Assembly (NCBI GenBank): GCA_028279205.1
Contig: JANQSR010000129.1
Coordinates: forward strand, 1-9,359
Direction of reading: 5' to 3'
Source of the DNA: Simkania sp.
GTDB lineage: Bacteria > Chlamydiota > Chlamydiia > Chlamydiales > Simkaniaceae
Length of the DNA stretch: 9,359 nt
Below are positions 1 to 7,899 of this stretch, piece after piece. The notes below the pieces were generated by a model. The model saw only the letters and a program-made list of their open reading frames with translations. It did no database searches and was not told the DNA's origin. Numbering within the stretch: the stretch's first letter is position 1; each line of letters starts with the position of its first letter. The position numbers and the translations under genes were made by a program.

Positions 1-920
1 GGGTGCAGTCAGATTATCGAAAGATGTTGAGCCACTTGCAGAATTTGACTGCGCAACCAATACCGCAACCCCAGCCCCAGCCTACAAGCAATGAGGAATA
101 TGACCTCATGACTGATGATCAAAGCGATCTGGATCATCAAGGACCTTCTCCTCGGCAAGCGGTGAGACGCAGGGAAGACGACCCAGAGCTCTGGCATATA
201 AGCGATAGAGAGTGGAATCTGGTTGAACCTTTATTTCACAAAAAGGTTAAAAGAGGGAACTCTCGCAGGGCTCTAAATTCACTTCTTTTTATTTTAATAA
301 ATGGGAACTCTACTCCCCTTCCAAAAAACCCGAATTTTTCCGCAAAGTCGACAGCTGAATCGTATTTCCTTGCTTGGCAAGCAAATAAAGTCCTCGAGGA
401 GGTTCTGCGTCTACTGGAGAGAGAGTCCCAAGAGCCGTTACAATCCTATTATCGAAAGCTACTTAAAAACCTTCAGAAAATTTCGAATCCGAAAACCGAA
501 CCACTATCAATTTCCAATTTCAAGAAGAAATTTGGACAAGCTGGATCAGGATTTCAATGTCTAACTAATAGACAATGGATGCTTATCGATCCTTTACTAA
601 ATAAAAAAATAATCAAATGTGGTTGGCATGGTCGGCATCATCGCCGTGATCTAAATGCGATTTTTTCGGTTATCATGAACGGGGTTCCCAGCACTGAAAT
701 TCCATTAACTTCAGATTCTTCTGAAAAAAGGCGTTTTTACGAATTTTTTGCCGCTTGGAGAAAGGATGGAACTCTTAAAAAGGTTCTGACTCGGCTAATC
801 GAAGAGGCCCAAGGAACGCTGCGGTCAAATTATCAAAAGGTACTGGACAGATTGCAGGAAGGTCTGAGTTTGCATTATATGCGGATATTAGCTAGGCAGG
901 AATCTTCCACGATCGTGTGA
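1..920 (+). CDS. 5'-truncated gene for a tandem-repeat protein of IS5-transposase-type N-terminal (DUF4096-like) modules
   Basis: The reading frame is open to the left edge; the first in-frame start-like codon is a GTG at 3 with no ribosome binding site, so the gene probably begins outside the window. Numbering from that GTG (305 residues), two full homologous modules are visible at about 66-158 and 187-285. Each begins with an ISDREWNLVEPL / LTNRQWMLIDPL motif. A basic stretch, a hydrophobic helix with NG, an AW segment (FLAWQ / FAAWR) and a helix ending in a shared SxYxKxLxxLQ motif follow. Residues 2-13 match that last motif, so a third module is cut by the edge. The front half of each module resembles the DUF4096 domain that precedes the DDE catalytic domain in IS5-family transposases; no DDE domain follows. 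A Pro-Gln linker (18-27) and an acidic stretch separate the first modules. A DNA-binding role is inferred only. Alternatives are a decayed transposase relative or a secreted repeat protein. Confidence 0.75.
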   Translation, partial: VQSDYRKMLSHLQNLTAQPIPQPQPQPTSNEEYDLMTDDQSDLDHQGPSPRQAVRRREDDPELWHISDREWNLVEPLFHKKVKRGNSRRALNSLLFILINGNSTPLPKNPNFSAKSTAESYFLAWQANKVLEEVLRLLERESQEPLQSYYRKLLKNLQKISNPKTEPLSISNFKKKFGQAGSGFQCLTNRQWMLIDPLLNKKIIKCGWHGRHHRRDLNAIFSVIMNGVPSTEIPLTSDSSEKRRFYEFFAAWRKDGTLKKVLTRLIEEAQGTLRSNYQKVLDRLQEGLSLHYMRILARQESSTIV

Positions 921-988
921 TACTTTCATCTGAATCTTTTCTAAGGTTCGAAATTAATTTTCGCTTAGTATAGAGTGTCGGAAAGAAG

Positions 989-1062
989 CCTCCTCGGCGC
1001 GATTTGAACACGCGACCTACTACTTAGAAGGCAATCGCTCTACCCAGATGAGCTACGAGGAG
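989..1062 (-). tRNA. tRNA-Arg, anticodon UCU
   Basis: The minus strand folds into a complete 74-nt cloverleaf. The acceptor stem is CTCCTCG/CGAGGAG (7 perfect pairs), the D stem is GCTC/GAGC with a 9-nt loop containing GG, and the anticodon stem is ATTGC/GTAGT (two G-U pairs) with loop CTTCTAA. The variable loop is 5 nt, and the T stem GCGTG/CGCGC carries loop TTCAAAT. The anticodon TCT (complement of 1026-1028) reads AGA and AGG arginine codons. The discriminator base is G, and CCA is not encoded. The gene is divergent from gnd, and its 3' end faces the repeat-protein gene. Confidence 0.95.
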
Positions 1063-1073
1063 AAGTGATCGAC

Positions 1074-1103
1074 ATTTTATTTAATGTAGAACTGTTAACT
1101 CAA
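1074..1103 (-). promoter_or_regulatory. Candidate sigma70/sigma66-type promoter of tRNA-Arg
   Basis: On the minus strand a TTGAGT -35 (1098-1103) is followed after 18 bp by a TAAAAT -10 (1074-1079). The -10 ends 11 nt before the tRNA 5' end, which suits a short tRNA leader. The 54-bp gap to gnd must also hold any gnd promoter, for which I see only weak matches. Confidence 0.45.
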
Positions 1104-1116
1104 TTTACTTGAAAAA

Positions 1117-2538
1117 ATGACAAATAAAAAGGCAGACATCGGACTTATCGGTCTTGCCGTGATGGGGCAAAATCTCGCTTTAAATATGGGCGATCACGGC
1201 TATACCGTCGCCGTTTACAACCGCACAATCAAAAAGGTCGACCTTTTTTTAGAAGGGGCAGCTAAAGGGTTTAAAATCGTGGCAGCCCACGATTTAGAAA
1301 GTCTTGTTTCAACTCTTAAAACGCCCAGAAAGATCGTGCTGATGATCAAAGCGGGAAGTGGGATCGATCAGATTATTGATCATCTGATTCCACTACTCGA
1401 AAAAGGGGACATTTTAATAGACGGGGGGAACAGCCACTACATCGACACCGAAAGACGTTTTGCAACGCTTGAGCAAAAAGGGATTCTCTTTGTAGGCGCT
1501 GGAATTTCAGGAGGGGAAGAGGGAGCTCGTCACGGACCCTCAATCATGCCAGGCGGAAATCACGCGGCTTGGCCAGAGGTCAAACCGATCCTTCAAGCGA
1601 TTGCAGCTAAATCTGAGGATGGAACCCCTTGTTGTCAATGGGTCGGCAAAGGAGGAGCGGGTCATTACGTTAAAATGGTGCACAATGGGATTGAATATGG
1701 AGATATGCAAATCATTTGCGAGTCCTATCAACTTCTAAGCGTTATGCTCGGACTAAAACCAGATAGACTCAGCCAGATTTTCGCCAAGTGGAATCAAGGA
1801 GAGCTAAACAGTTACTTGATCGAGATCACGAGCCAGATTTTTGCTTTTAAAACCCGGGAAAATGCGTCTCTTGTTGAAAAAATTCTCGATGTTGCAGAGC
1901 AAAAGGGGACGGGGATGTGGACAGTGATCAGCGCTTTAGAGCTCGGCATCCCCATAACTCTCATTGCAGAGGCTGTTTTTGCGCGCTACCTCTCCTCTTT
2001 AAAAGAGCAGCGAGTCACGCTCAGTCACCATTTTAAAGGGCCAGCTTATCGGTTCAAAGGGGATCAAGATCAGGTGATTGAGGAGATCCGTCAAACCCTT
2101 TATGCTTCAAAAATCATCAGCTACGTTCAAGGGTTTATGCTGATTCGGGCTGCTGGAGCTGCAAAAGGGTGGAGACTCGATTATGGCGCAATCGCTCTGA
2201 TGTGGAGGGGAGGGTGCATTATTCGCAGCCAATTTCTAAACAAGATCAAAGAGGCTTTTGATCGAAATCAAGCTTTAGAAAACCTGATGCTCGATGACTT
2301 TTTCAAACAAGAGATCCTCAAGATGGAAAAAGCATGGCGCCGAACGGTGAGCTATTCTGCTGAATTTGGGATCCCCGTCCCCTGCTTTAACGCAGCTCTT
2401 GCTTTTTTTGATGGGCAACGCTCACCCCTTTTACCCGCAAACTTACTGCAAGCTCAAAGGGATTTCTTCGGGGCGCACAAATACAGAAGATGCGACAGAC
2501 CCAAAGAGGAGCTATTCCACACGGACTGGACAAAATGA
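1117..2538 (+). CDS. gnd: 6-phosphogluconate dehydrogenase, decarboxylating
   Basis: Oxidative pentose phosphate pathway enzyme in the cytoplasm: 6-phosphogluconate + NADP+ gives ribulose 5-phosphate, CO2 and NADPH. The 473 residues match the usual family length (about 470). The N-terminal Rossmann domain carries GLAVMG (12-17) and, after beta-2, NRT (35-37), the usual NADP-type position. Substrate-site motifs GGNSHYIDTERR (103-114) and ISGGEEGARHGPS (130-142) are intact, as is the catalytic segment GHYVKMVHNGIEY (182-194) with the expected Lys186, His189 and Glu193. An all-helical C-terminal domain follows, ending in the expected FGAHKYRR-type tail. The ATG at 1117 has no clear Shine-Dalgarno sequence, only an A-run, but homology begins right after it. 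It diverges from the tRNA and converges with the 91-aa gene 4 nt beyond its stop. From memory, gnd also precedes lepA in C. trachomatis. Confidence 0.97.
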   Translation: MTNKKADIGLIGLAVMGQNLALNMGDHGYTVAVYNRTIKKVDLFLEGAAKGFKIVAAHDLESLVSTLKTPRKIVLMIKAGSGIDQIIDHLIPLLEKGDILIDGGNSHYIDTERRFATLEQKGILFVGAGISGGEEGARHGPSIMPGGNHAAWPEVKPILQAIAAKSEDGTPCCQWVGKGGAGHYVKMVHNGIEYGDMQIICESYQLLSVMLGLKPDRLSQIFAKWNQGELNSYLIEITSQIFAFKTRENASLVEKILDVAEQKGTGMWTVISALELGIPITLIAEAVFARYLSSLKEQRVTLSHHFKGPAYRFKGDQDQVIEEIRQTLYASKIISYVQGFMLIRAAGAAKGWRLDYGAIALMWRGGCIIRSQFLNKIKEAFDRNQALENLMLDDFFKQEILKMEKAWRRTVSYSAEFGIPVPCFNAALAFFDGQRSPLLPANLLQAQRDFFGAHKYRRCDRPKEELFHTDWTK

Positions 2539-2542
2539 CCAG

Positions 2543-2818
2543 TTAGCCAAGTATCTCATCGTAGTTGAGCACGAATGCTGGCATGAGGACTTCAATCTGT
2601 TTGAACGCGCAGTTGAGATCACCCCGTTGACGTGAAATTTCGTATTTCTCAACAAGGTCGCTCACTTCCTCGTAGATGTCGTGCATGTTTTTAGCCATCT
2701 CTTTTTGAGGGCTTTTAAGTGATAGGGCATCTACCTCTTTCAACTCCCCCCTCATCTCCTGAAGAGTCGAATTGAGCATTTTCATCGCTTTTATATGATC
2801 CTCTTCTTCTTGCTGCAT
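2543..2818 (-). CDS. Hypothetical protein, 91 aa, small acidic helical protein
   Basis: I do not recognise a family. The ATG at 2818 is chosen over an upstream in-frame TTG (2839) because a good AGGGAG ribosome binding site lies 7 nt before it. The product (91 residues) starts MQQEEEDHIKAM, has no signal peptide or membrane segment, and is rich in Glu, Lys, Met and Leu in helical spacing (for example KEMAKNMHDIYEEVSDLVEK), suggesting a helical bundle or short coiled coil. It lies 109 bp downstream of lepA on the same strand and ends 4 nt from the gnd stop, tail to tail. With no visible terminator between them, each transcript may run antisense into the other gene. The strong ribosome binding site and compact fit support a real gene; function is unknown. 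Confidence 0.7.
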   Translation of the reverse strand: MQQEEEDHIKAMKMLNSTLQEMRGELKEVDALSLKSPQKEMAKNMHDIYEEVSDLVEKYEISRQRGDLNCAFKQIEVLMPAFVLNYDEILG

Positions 2819-2825
2819 CACAATT

Positions 2826-2831
2826 CTCCCT
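2826..2831 (-). promoter_or_regulatory. Ribosome binding site that fixes the start of the 91-aa gene
   Basis: AGGGAG on the minus strand, 7 nt before the ATG at 2818. It lies downstream of the alternative TTG at 2839, so it would be inside the coding sequence if that TTG were used. Confidence 0.65.
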
Positions 2832-2927
2832 GACCTCAAGGCCTTATACCCTCATTTTAAGGTCATGAATAATTACTTGGCTATAGGCAGCTAGATATTT
2901 TATTGTAAAAAATTTAAAGCGAGCACG

Positions 2928-4745
2928 TTACCCTTCAGATTTTAGAACCGCCATAAAGGCAGATTGAGGGATATTAACCTCTCCGATTCGCTTCATTTTC
3001 TTTTTCCCCTCTTTTTGCTTTTCCCAAAGTTTTCGCTTGCGAGTGATATCCCCTCCATAACACTTGGCCGTAACATTTTTAGAAAGAGCAGAAATTGTCT
3101 CTCGAGCGACCACTTTTCCACCGATCATTGCCTGAATAGGAACCTTAAACTGTTGGCGTGGAATGACCTCTTTTAGCTTCTGACAAATGGCTCTGCCCTT
3201 TGACTCAGCCTTTTTCTTATCAACCAGACAGGAAAACGCATCGACAACCTGATCATTCACACGGATTTCCAACTTGATAATCTGACCCACTTCGTAGTTT
3301 GAAAACTCATAGTCAAAAGAACCATACCCGTGCGTGATAGACTTGAGCCTATCATTGAAATCGGTAATGATCTCATTCATGGGAAACCGAAACGTGAGAA
3401 GCAAGTTGTTTTGTCCCATTGACTCAGTCTCTTCAAGAACGCCCCGTTTTTCCATCCCTAAGTTCATGACCGCTCCCAACTCTTTTTCAGGTGTGATCAC
3501 GTGCGCTTTGACCCAAGGTTCTCTGATGGTGGCAATTTTTGAAGGGTCAGGAAAATGGACTGGATTATCGATCTGCAGATCCTTTCCATCCGAAAGCGTG
3601 AGGTGATAGACAACGCTGGGAGCTGTGGTGATAATATCTAGATTAAACTCCCTTTGCAACCGCTCAAAAGTGATCTCTAAGTGTAAAAGCCCCAAAAATC
3701 CACACCGAAAACCAAAACCGAAGGCCAAACTACTCTCCTGCTCAACATGCAACGCAGAATCGTTGAGTCGAAGCTTGAAAAGAGCCTCTTTAACCTCTTC
3801 AAAAAGGGAGGAATCGACGGGATAAATGCCCGCATAAACAACGGGTCTGATCACCTTAAAGCCCGGCATAGGCTCTTTTATTCCCCCTTTTAAGTGGGTG
3901 ATGGTGTCCCCAATCTTTACATCAAAACTATTTTTGATGTTTCCAATAACATATCCGACCTCCCCTTGGCGCAAACGGTCTACAGGCTTTGCATCTGGTG
4001 AGAAAATGCCCACCTCTAAAACCTCAAAGCTCTTCTGAGTTGCCATAAATAAGAGACGCTCTTTTTTAGAGATCTCCCCGCCCATCACCCGTATGTAAAC
4101 CATCACACCTCGATAAAGATCGTAATGGGAGTCGAAGACAAGCGCTTTTAGCCCGGTAGATTCTCCTTCAATCTTCGATGGAGAGGGGATGTCAACTAAG
4201 ATCCTCTCCAAGATATCGGCAATCCCCTCTCCTGTCTTAGCTGAGCATAGAATGGCCTGAGTTGCATCAATTCCGATAATCTCCTCAATCTGTTTCTTAA
4301 CGACATCAACCTGCGCGGCTGGCAGATCGATCTTATTGAGAACTGGGACGATCTCAAGATCTTTCTCAAAAGCCAGGTGCACATTGGCGAGGGTTTGTGC
4401 TTGAACCCCCTGCGCTGCATCAATCACGAGAAGAGCCCCTTCACATGCTGCAAGCGAACGGGAGACTTCATAAGAGAAATCGACATGGCCAGGGGTGTCA
4501 ATAAAGTTAATCTCATAGGTCTGACCATCTTTAGCCCGATAATACATCGTCACGGGGTGCGCTTTTATCGTGATCCCTTTCTCTCTTTCGAGTTCCATAT
4601 CATCGAGAAGCTGCTCTTGCATATCACGCCGAGCAACCGTGCCAGTGATTTCAAGCAGTCGATCCGAAAGGGTCGATTTGCCATGATCGATATGTGCAAT
4701 GATTGAAAAGTTACGGATAAATTTTGGATCGTAACTGAATTCCAT
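2928..4745 (-). CDS. lepA: Elongation factor 4 (LepA), ribosome back-translocating GTPase
   Basis: Translational GTPase that binds the ribosome and is linked to back-translocation and to initiation or ribosome assembly. At 605 residues it has normal family length (about 600). All GTPase motifs are present: G1 AHIDHGKST (17-25), switch [10 protein letters not shown] (53-61) with Thr59, G3 DTPGH (83-87), G4 NKID (137-140) and G5 CSAKTG (167-172). Domain II, the two EF-G-like domains (starting near [11 protein letters not shown]) and the LepA-specific C-terminal domain with its basic [20 protein letters not shown] region follow, so the gene is complete. The ATG at 4745 has no evident Shine-Dalgarno sequence. 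The npt1 terminator ends only about 28 nt upstream, so lepA needs its own promoter in or across that terminator, or read-through; the leader may be very short. From memory, its place between gnd and npt1 matches C. trachomatis. Confidence 0.98.
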   Translation of the reverse strand: MEFSYDPKFIRNFSIIAHIDHGKSTLSDRLLEITGTVARRDMQEQLLDDMELEREKGITIKAHPVTMYYRAKDGQTYEINFIDTPGHVDFSYEVSRSLAACEGALLVIDAAQGVQAQTLANVHLAFEKDLEIVPVLNKIDLPAAQVDVVKKQIEEIIGIDATQAILCSAKTGEGIADILERILVDIPSPSKIEGESTGLKALVFDSHYDLYRGVMVYIRVMGGEISKKERLLFMATQKSFEVLEVGIFSPDAKPVDRLRQGEVGYVIGNIKNSFDVKIGDTITHLKGGIKEPMPGFKVIRPVVYAGIYPVDSSLFEEVKEALFKLRLNDSALHVEQESSLAFGFGFRCGFLGLLHLEITFERLQREFNLDIITTAPSVVYHLTLSDGKDLQIDNPVHFPDPSKIATIREPWVKAHVITPEKELGAVMNLGMEKRGVLEETESMGQNNLLLTFRFPMNEIITDFNDRLKSITHGYGSFDYEFSNYEVGQIIKLEIRVNDQVVDAFSCLVDKKKAESKGRAICQKLKEVIPRQQFKVPIQAMIGGKVVARETISALSKNVTAKCYGGDITRKRKLWEKQKEGKKKMKRIGEVNIPQSAFMAVLKSEG

Positions 4746-4773
4746 AAAGTCAAAATTTAACCAGTTTGAGATT

Positions 4774-4797
4774 AAAAAAAAAGACCCAAAGGGTCTT
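4774..4797 (-). terminator. Rho-independent terminator of npt1
   Basis: On the minus strand a perfect 7-bp hairpin, AAGACCC-TTT-GGGTCTT (4781-4797), runs directly into a T-tract (T9 covering 4774-4782). It lies 35 bp after the npt1 stop and just upstream of lepA, so it should end npt1 transcripts and limit read-through into lepA. Confidence 0.85.
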
Positions 4798-4832
4798 ATA
4801 ATTTTTAGTGTGAGCTAAAAAATAGGAGAAAT

Positions 4833-6419
4833 TTAAGTTTCAGAAGTGGCTTGAACCTCAATGTCGCCACTCTTTCTGCCCTTTTCTTTCTCCTCCTTAT
4901 CCTTATCACCTGCTCCCTTTTTTTCTCTCGTACGCTCGTGAAACTGTCTACCAAGCGATCTGACAGCAACCATCCAGACGGCAATGATGAGGAGGAAAAT
5001 GCCACAAACATAGGGCGTAATCAATGTGACAGATCCTAACAATAGGATGAGCCCCTGCTGAACGAGAGCTCCACCCGATTTGCCCATACGAGCACCGACA
5101 ACATCAACAGCCGCCTTACCCTTGATTTTTTGTTCCTGATCCAGAGGGATGTAGGCCATCTCTTTGGTCGGATCAAAAAAGCCATATTTTGAGCTTTTAC
5201 TGAACGCGTTCTGTAAAGTACCAAAAATAACAGATAGGACTAGCGGAGTCACACCGAGATAGCTGATGAGACCTGCCAAAAGATTATCTTTAAAGATGAT
5301 GAAGGAGAAGAAAAGCACCCCTGTTATCAACAGAACGGTCGGGGTAACAAGTGCGGCGCGCTTCCATCCAAATTTCCGTACCACATTACTTCCGAAGAAG
5401 ATCACGAGAATCGTACAGACACCCGTAATTTGTGAAAAACCTCCCATGAATGCGTTGTAATCATTTTGAGAAGGGAACCTCAGTTTAAGTTGATTTTTCC
5501 AGATCACTTCGACCAGATTAATGCCAACACCATACGAAAGAACTAGAAGCGCGATGCACCCCAGATATTTCGAGCGTACCAGATAAAGGAAGCTCTCTTT
5601 TATAGAGAGTTTGGGCTTTGACTTCTTTTGCTTAGCCTGCTCCTCTTGACTGTAGAAACGGGGATCTGACAAAACGTACCGATTGATCCACCAGTAAATT
5701 CCTAAGATAAGAACAACAGAGATACAAACAGCCCCCATTAGGTAGTTAAGGGAGACCTGCCAAGGGTCTTGACCAGAAGCAGCACTGGCTCTGTTAACCC
5801 TTGAACCCCATTTCACGAACCATCCAGCGATGATAAGTGAAACGTTCGCAAACAGGGTAAAAATAGAGTAAAATCGCTTGGACTCAGAAACTTTAGTTAT
5901 ATCATTGGCAAGCCCCCAAAAAAGGAGAGAGAGAGCCATACTGCCCCAGAGCTCAGACATGATATAGAAAAGGGAGTAGGTCCAGTTGCGAATGACGGCA
6001 ATAAACCCTTTCGCGCCCAGGGGTAAAACAGTTTGAAGGTAATCACAAAAAGCGTTGGGATGTAAATAGTTTCTTGCGGGGTAGAGAACGGTTGCAAAGA
6101 GGGCGAAAAAGATAAAAAAGGGAGCCACGACTGAATAGAAAAGAGCCGGCTTGCTGAGCTTATTACTCAACTTTGCATAAATCAGCATGAAGAGGACTGC
6201 GATGGGAAGCACACCCCAAAATTTTAAGAAGGGGATCACTTCGGCACCACCACCTGGAGCAGTTACCACAACGGTATCTTTTGTGTCTCGCAAGACAGTA
6301 TAATTGAACAGAATAAAGAAAAAGAGCAAAACCATGGGGATGAGCTTTTTCAGCTCATAGACATGGATAGGCCATAGTGTGGCGCGCAACTTACCAAACT
6401 GATTTTGTGATTGTGACAT
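4833..6419 (-). CDS. npt1: ADP/ATP translocase (NTT family, Npt1-type)
   Basis: Inner-membrane antiporter that imports host ATP in exchange for ADP, the energy-parasitism transporter shared by Chlamydiae, Rickettsiales and plastids. Numbering from the ATG at 6419 (528 residues), a short cytosolic N-terminus precedes about 11-12 hydrophobic segments. Family motifs include LRDTKDT (43-49), RNWTYSLFYIMSELWGS, and the late segment FFDPTKEMAYIPLD followed by KGKAAVDVVGARMGKSGG. The C-terminus ends in a charged Lys/Glu-rich tail. The ATG at 6419 is chosen because GGGA lies 6 nt before it. An in-frame TTG (6452) would add 11 residues unlike family N-termini, and ATG 6425 sits too close to the GGGA. 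From memory, 528 residues equals the length of C. trachomatis Npt1. It has its own promoter and terminator. The Npt1 subtype (ATP/ADP exchange rather than nucleotide-proton symport) is inferred from gene order. Confidence 0.95.
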   Translation of the reverse strand: MSQSQNQFGKLRATLWPIHVYELKKLIPMVLLFFFILFNYTVLRDTKDTVVVTAPGGGAEVIPFLKFWGVLPIAVLFMLIYAKLSNKLSKPALFYSVVAPFFIFFALFATVLYPARNYLHPNAFCDYLQTVLPLGAKGFIAVIRNWTYSLFYIMSELWGSMALSLLFWGLANDITKVSESKRFYSIFTLFANVSLIIAGWFVKWGSRVNRASAASGQDPWQVSLNYLMGAVCISVVLILGIYWWINRYVLSDPRFYSQEEQAKQKKSKPKLSIKESFLYLVRSKYLGCIALLVLSYGVGINLVEVIWKNQLKLRFPSQNDYNAFMGGFSQITGVCTILVIFFGSNVVRKFGWKRAALVTPTVLLITGVLFFSFIIFKDNLLAGLISYLGVTPLVLSVIFGTLQNAFSKSSKYGFFDPTKEMAYIPLDQEQKIKGKAAVDVVGARMGKSGGALVQQGLILLLGSVTLITPYVCGIFLLIIAVWMVAVRSLGRQFHERTREKKGAGDKDKEEKEKGRKSGDIEVQATSET

Positions 6420-6515
6420 TCGCATTCCCGATTTTAGATTTTTTTTTGTCAAACCCCACCAGCAAAAGCTAAAAACTTACCAGCACTTGGGGCTTCCTAA
6501 CAATAAGATGACCCG

Positions 6516-6544
6516 ATTTTAAGAAACCTTGAGATAAAAATCAA
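6516..6544 (-). promoter_or_regulatory. Promoter of npt1
   Basis: On the minus strand TTGATT (6539-6544), a 17-bp spacer and TAAAAT (6516-6521) form a good housekeeping-type promoter. An A8 tract (complement of 6551-6558) just upstream of the -35 resembles an UP element. Transcription would start near 6509, leaving a leader of about 90 nt. The 10-mer TAAAATCGGG at the -10 recurs next to the npt1 start codon (6427-6436). Confidence 0.6.
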
Positions 6545-6644
6545 GACAACTTTTTTTTCTAAATCGGAACGGTCGCTTAGCCAATCGTTGCACAAAATAG
6601 GAACTCATTTATCCTTTTAAAGGAGGTCTAGCAAGACTAACCTG

Positions 6645-7175
6645 TCAATCTTCGGTAGAAACTGATCCAGCTCCACTCGCTTCGATTATCGCCTGCCGAA
6701 CCTTGACTGATTCAACATAAGCATTCCAAAGTTCAGAATCGACACTTCCGTCACGAATCGACTGGATGAGCTCTCTCTTACATTGTGCGAGAGACTTTCT
6801 AGGGCTAAGGATGGAAATCATCTCCTTATCGCCATACATAGTAGCCATACTGAGCAAACGCTCTAATTGAAGCTTGGTAAAGTTGAGCTGATCTCTTTTT
6901 TTACGCAGACCACGAGCCAAACGGGGTTTGGGAGGAACGACCAAAGGAGGGTTTGGATTGAGAATAAACTTATTGATCAAAGACCCCAATTCCTCAGGGT
7001 TTTTGTTCTTCATCTTATCTAGGGTAAAATGGTGCATGTATCCCCCATCTTTCATGGGAATATACTTGCAAAGGTCATTATCCTTTCTTCCTTTGACCTT
7101 CTTGATCGCTCTGGCGATCACATCTTCTAGCTCTTCGAGCTTTTTAGGATTGGTTTTTGTCTCTTCGACGAACAT
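6645..7175 (-). CDS. Hypothetical protein, 176 aa, positional counterpart of chlamydial CT066
   Basis: No family recognised with certainty. The ATG at 7175 is preceded by AAGGA with a 6-nt gap. The product is soluble and charged, with no signal peptide or membrane segment. The N-terminal part (about 10-31) is a Lys/Glu helix. A motif-like central segment follows, YIPMKDGGYMHHFTLDKMK (38-56), with two adjacent His. Next come a Pro-rich linker (about 74-84, PNPPLVVPPKPR), a basic RGLRKKR cluster (88-94), and a helical C-terminal half ending in a Ser/Glu tail. It lies upstream of npt1 in the same orientation and, from memory, occupies the position of C. trachomatis CT066, between npt1 and the ytg metal-transport genes; orthology is inferred from order only. 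The basic cluster could suit nucleic-acid or partner binding, but this is not shown. Confidence 0.85.
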   Translation of the reverse strand: MFVEETKTNPKKLEELEDVIARAIKKVKGRKDNDLCKYIPMKDGGYMHHFTLDKMKNKNPEELGSLINKFILNPNPPLVVPPKPRLARGLRKKRDQLNFTKLQLERLLSMATMYGDKEMISILSPRKSLAQCKRELIQSIRDGSVDSELWNAYVESVKVRQAIIEASGAGSVSTED

Positions 7176-7197
7176 GACGTTTCCTTACCTCTTATTC

Positions 7198-7227
7198 TCT
7201 ATATTTTTTTTAACATAAATCTTTCAA
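7198..7227 (-). promoter_or_regulatory. Promoter of the 176-aa gene
   Basis: On the minus strand TTGAAA (7222-7227), an 18-bp spacer containing an A8 run, and TATAGA (7198-7203). Transcription would start near 7191, giving a leader of about 16 nt that contains the AAGGA ribosome binding site (complement of 7182-7186). Confidence 0.5.
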
Positions 7228-7640
7228 AACAGCCTTTTCAAATTGAATTGAGGTCGAAACCAAAATTTGTTCAAAACTCAAACCCAAAAAGAACTTGCTT
7301 GGAACAAAACAGCAAGAGACCTAACTTTAAGTTAAAGCGCGTCTACGGCTGACTTGTGAGGACTTGTCCGAGGTTTATCGATTTTTCTTTAAGGTAAGTC
7401 TATTTATCCTTATGTATCGGAACTTTTCTCTAACCCAAAAGTTGTCTACTTCTCTCAAACAATCCTTAAATCTTACGTCTTTCCAAAGAATTTTTTTATA
7501 ATATTTTATCTTTATTAGCAACTACTGTTTTCAGATTTCTAAGTAATTCAACGGAAAACCGACCACCCTCCAATGAGTAGAACTTAGAAAAGATCTTTAA
7601 GGAACAAAAAATCGTCAACTTCAAACCGATAGGTCAACTA

Positions 7641-7707
7641 GCTGGGATCTTTAATATTTGACATATTCGGGCGGCTCAAATTTATCTGTTTCCCGATGAC
7701 AACCAGC
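7641..7707 (+). other. Nested stem-loop candidate in the intergenic region
   Basis: GCTGG (7641-7645) can pair with CCAGC (7703-7707), and inside it TCGGG (7667-7671) pairs with CCCGA (7692-7696) around a 20-nt loop. These are the GC-rich patches in an otherwise AT-rich stretch. Only 5 bp per stem, so the fold is tentative; strand is not determined. Confidence 0.3.
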
Positions 7708-7850
7708 CTTAAACTAACCTCTTAGTCTATTGAAAATTTCTTTTATTTTTCACGAATATTATTATACCCATCTCTTTTTATCAACAATTTTAAATCATAT
7801 TTTATTTTTCTAATAAATCTTCTATTGAATTGAACCTGAGTCACAGGTGC

Positions 7851-7899
7851 GTGGGTGAACTTTTTCAAAAATCAATACTCTTAAAGTGAGTGTGCCCAC
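7851..7899 (+). other. Stem-loop candidate upstream of the mrp promoter
   Basis: GTGGGT (7851-7856) pairs with GCCCAC (7894-7899; one G-U), and internally ACTTT (7859-7863) pairs with AAAGT (7883-7887) around a 19-nt loop. A small ACCTG-AGTCA-CAGGT hairpin (7834-7848) lies just before it. Could be part of a small RNA or an upstream regulatory structure; tentative. Confidence 0.3.

Noticed and set aside
148..156. 9-nt match (CTCCTCGGC) to the tRNA-Arg 3' end, as a possible attachment site
   Set aside because: Too short, and it lies inside an intact coding frame; expected by chance at this length.
949..963. CGAAA-TTAAT-TTTCG hairpin as a bidirectional terminator between the repeat gene and the tRNA
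   Set aside because: The stem is only 5 bp, mostly A-T, and has no T-tract on either strand.
4377..4706. 109-residue frame on the strand opposite lepA
   Set aside because: Shadow of the strongly conserved lepA GTPase domain; no ribosome binding site and an unprotein-like composition.
6420..6452. Longer npt1 reading starting at an in-frame TTG (6452) or ATG (6425)
   Set aside because: Only the ATG at 6419 has a GGGA at proper distance, and it gives the 528-residue length expected for Npt1; the extra residues are encoded by an A-run.
6447..6452. Perfect TTGACA on the minus strand before npt1
   Set aside because: No -10 box lies 16-18 bp downstream; the only TAAAAT is 10 bp away. The promoter at 6516-6544 is better.
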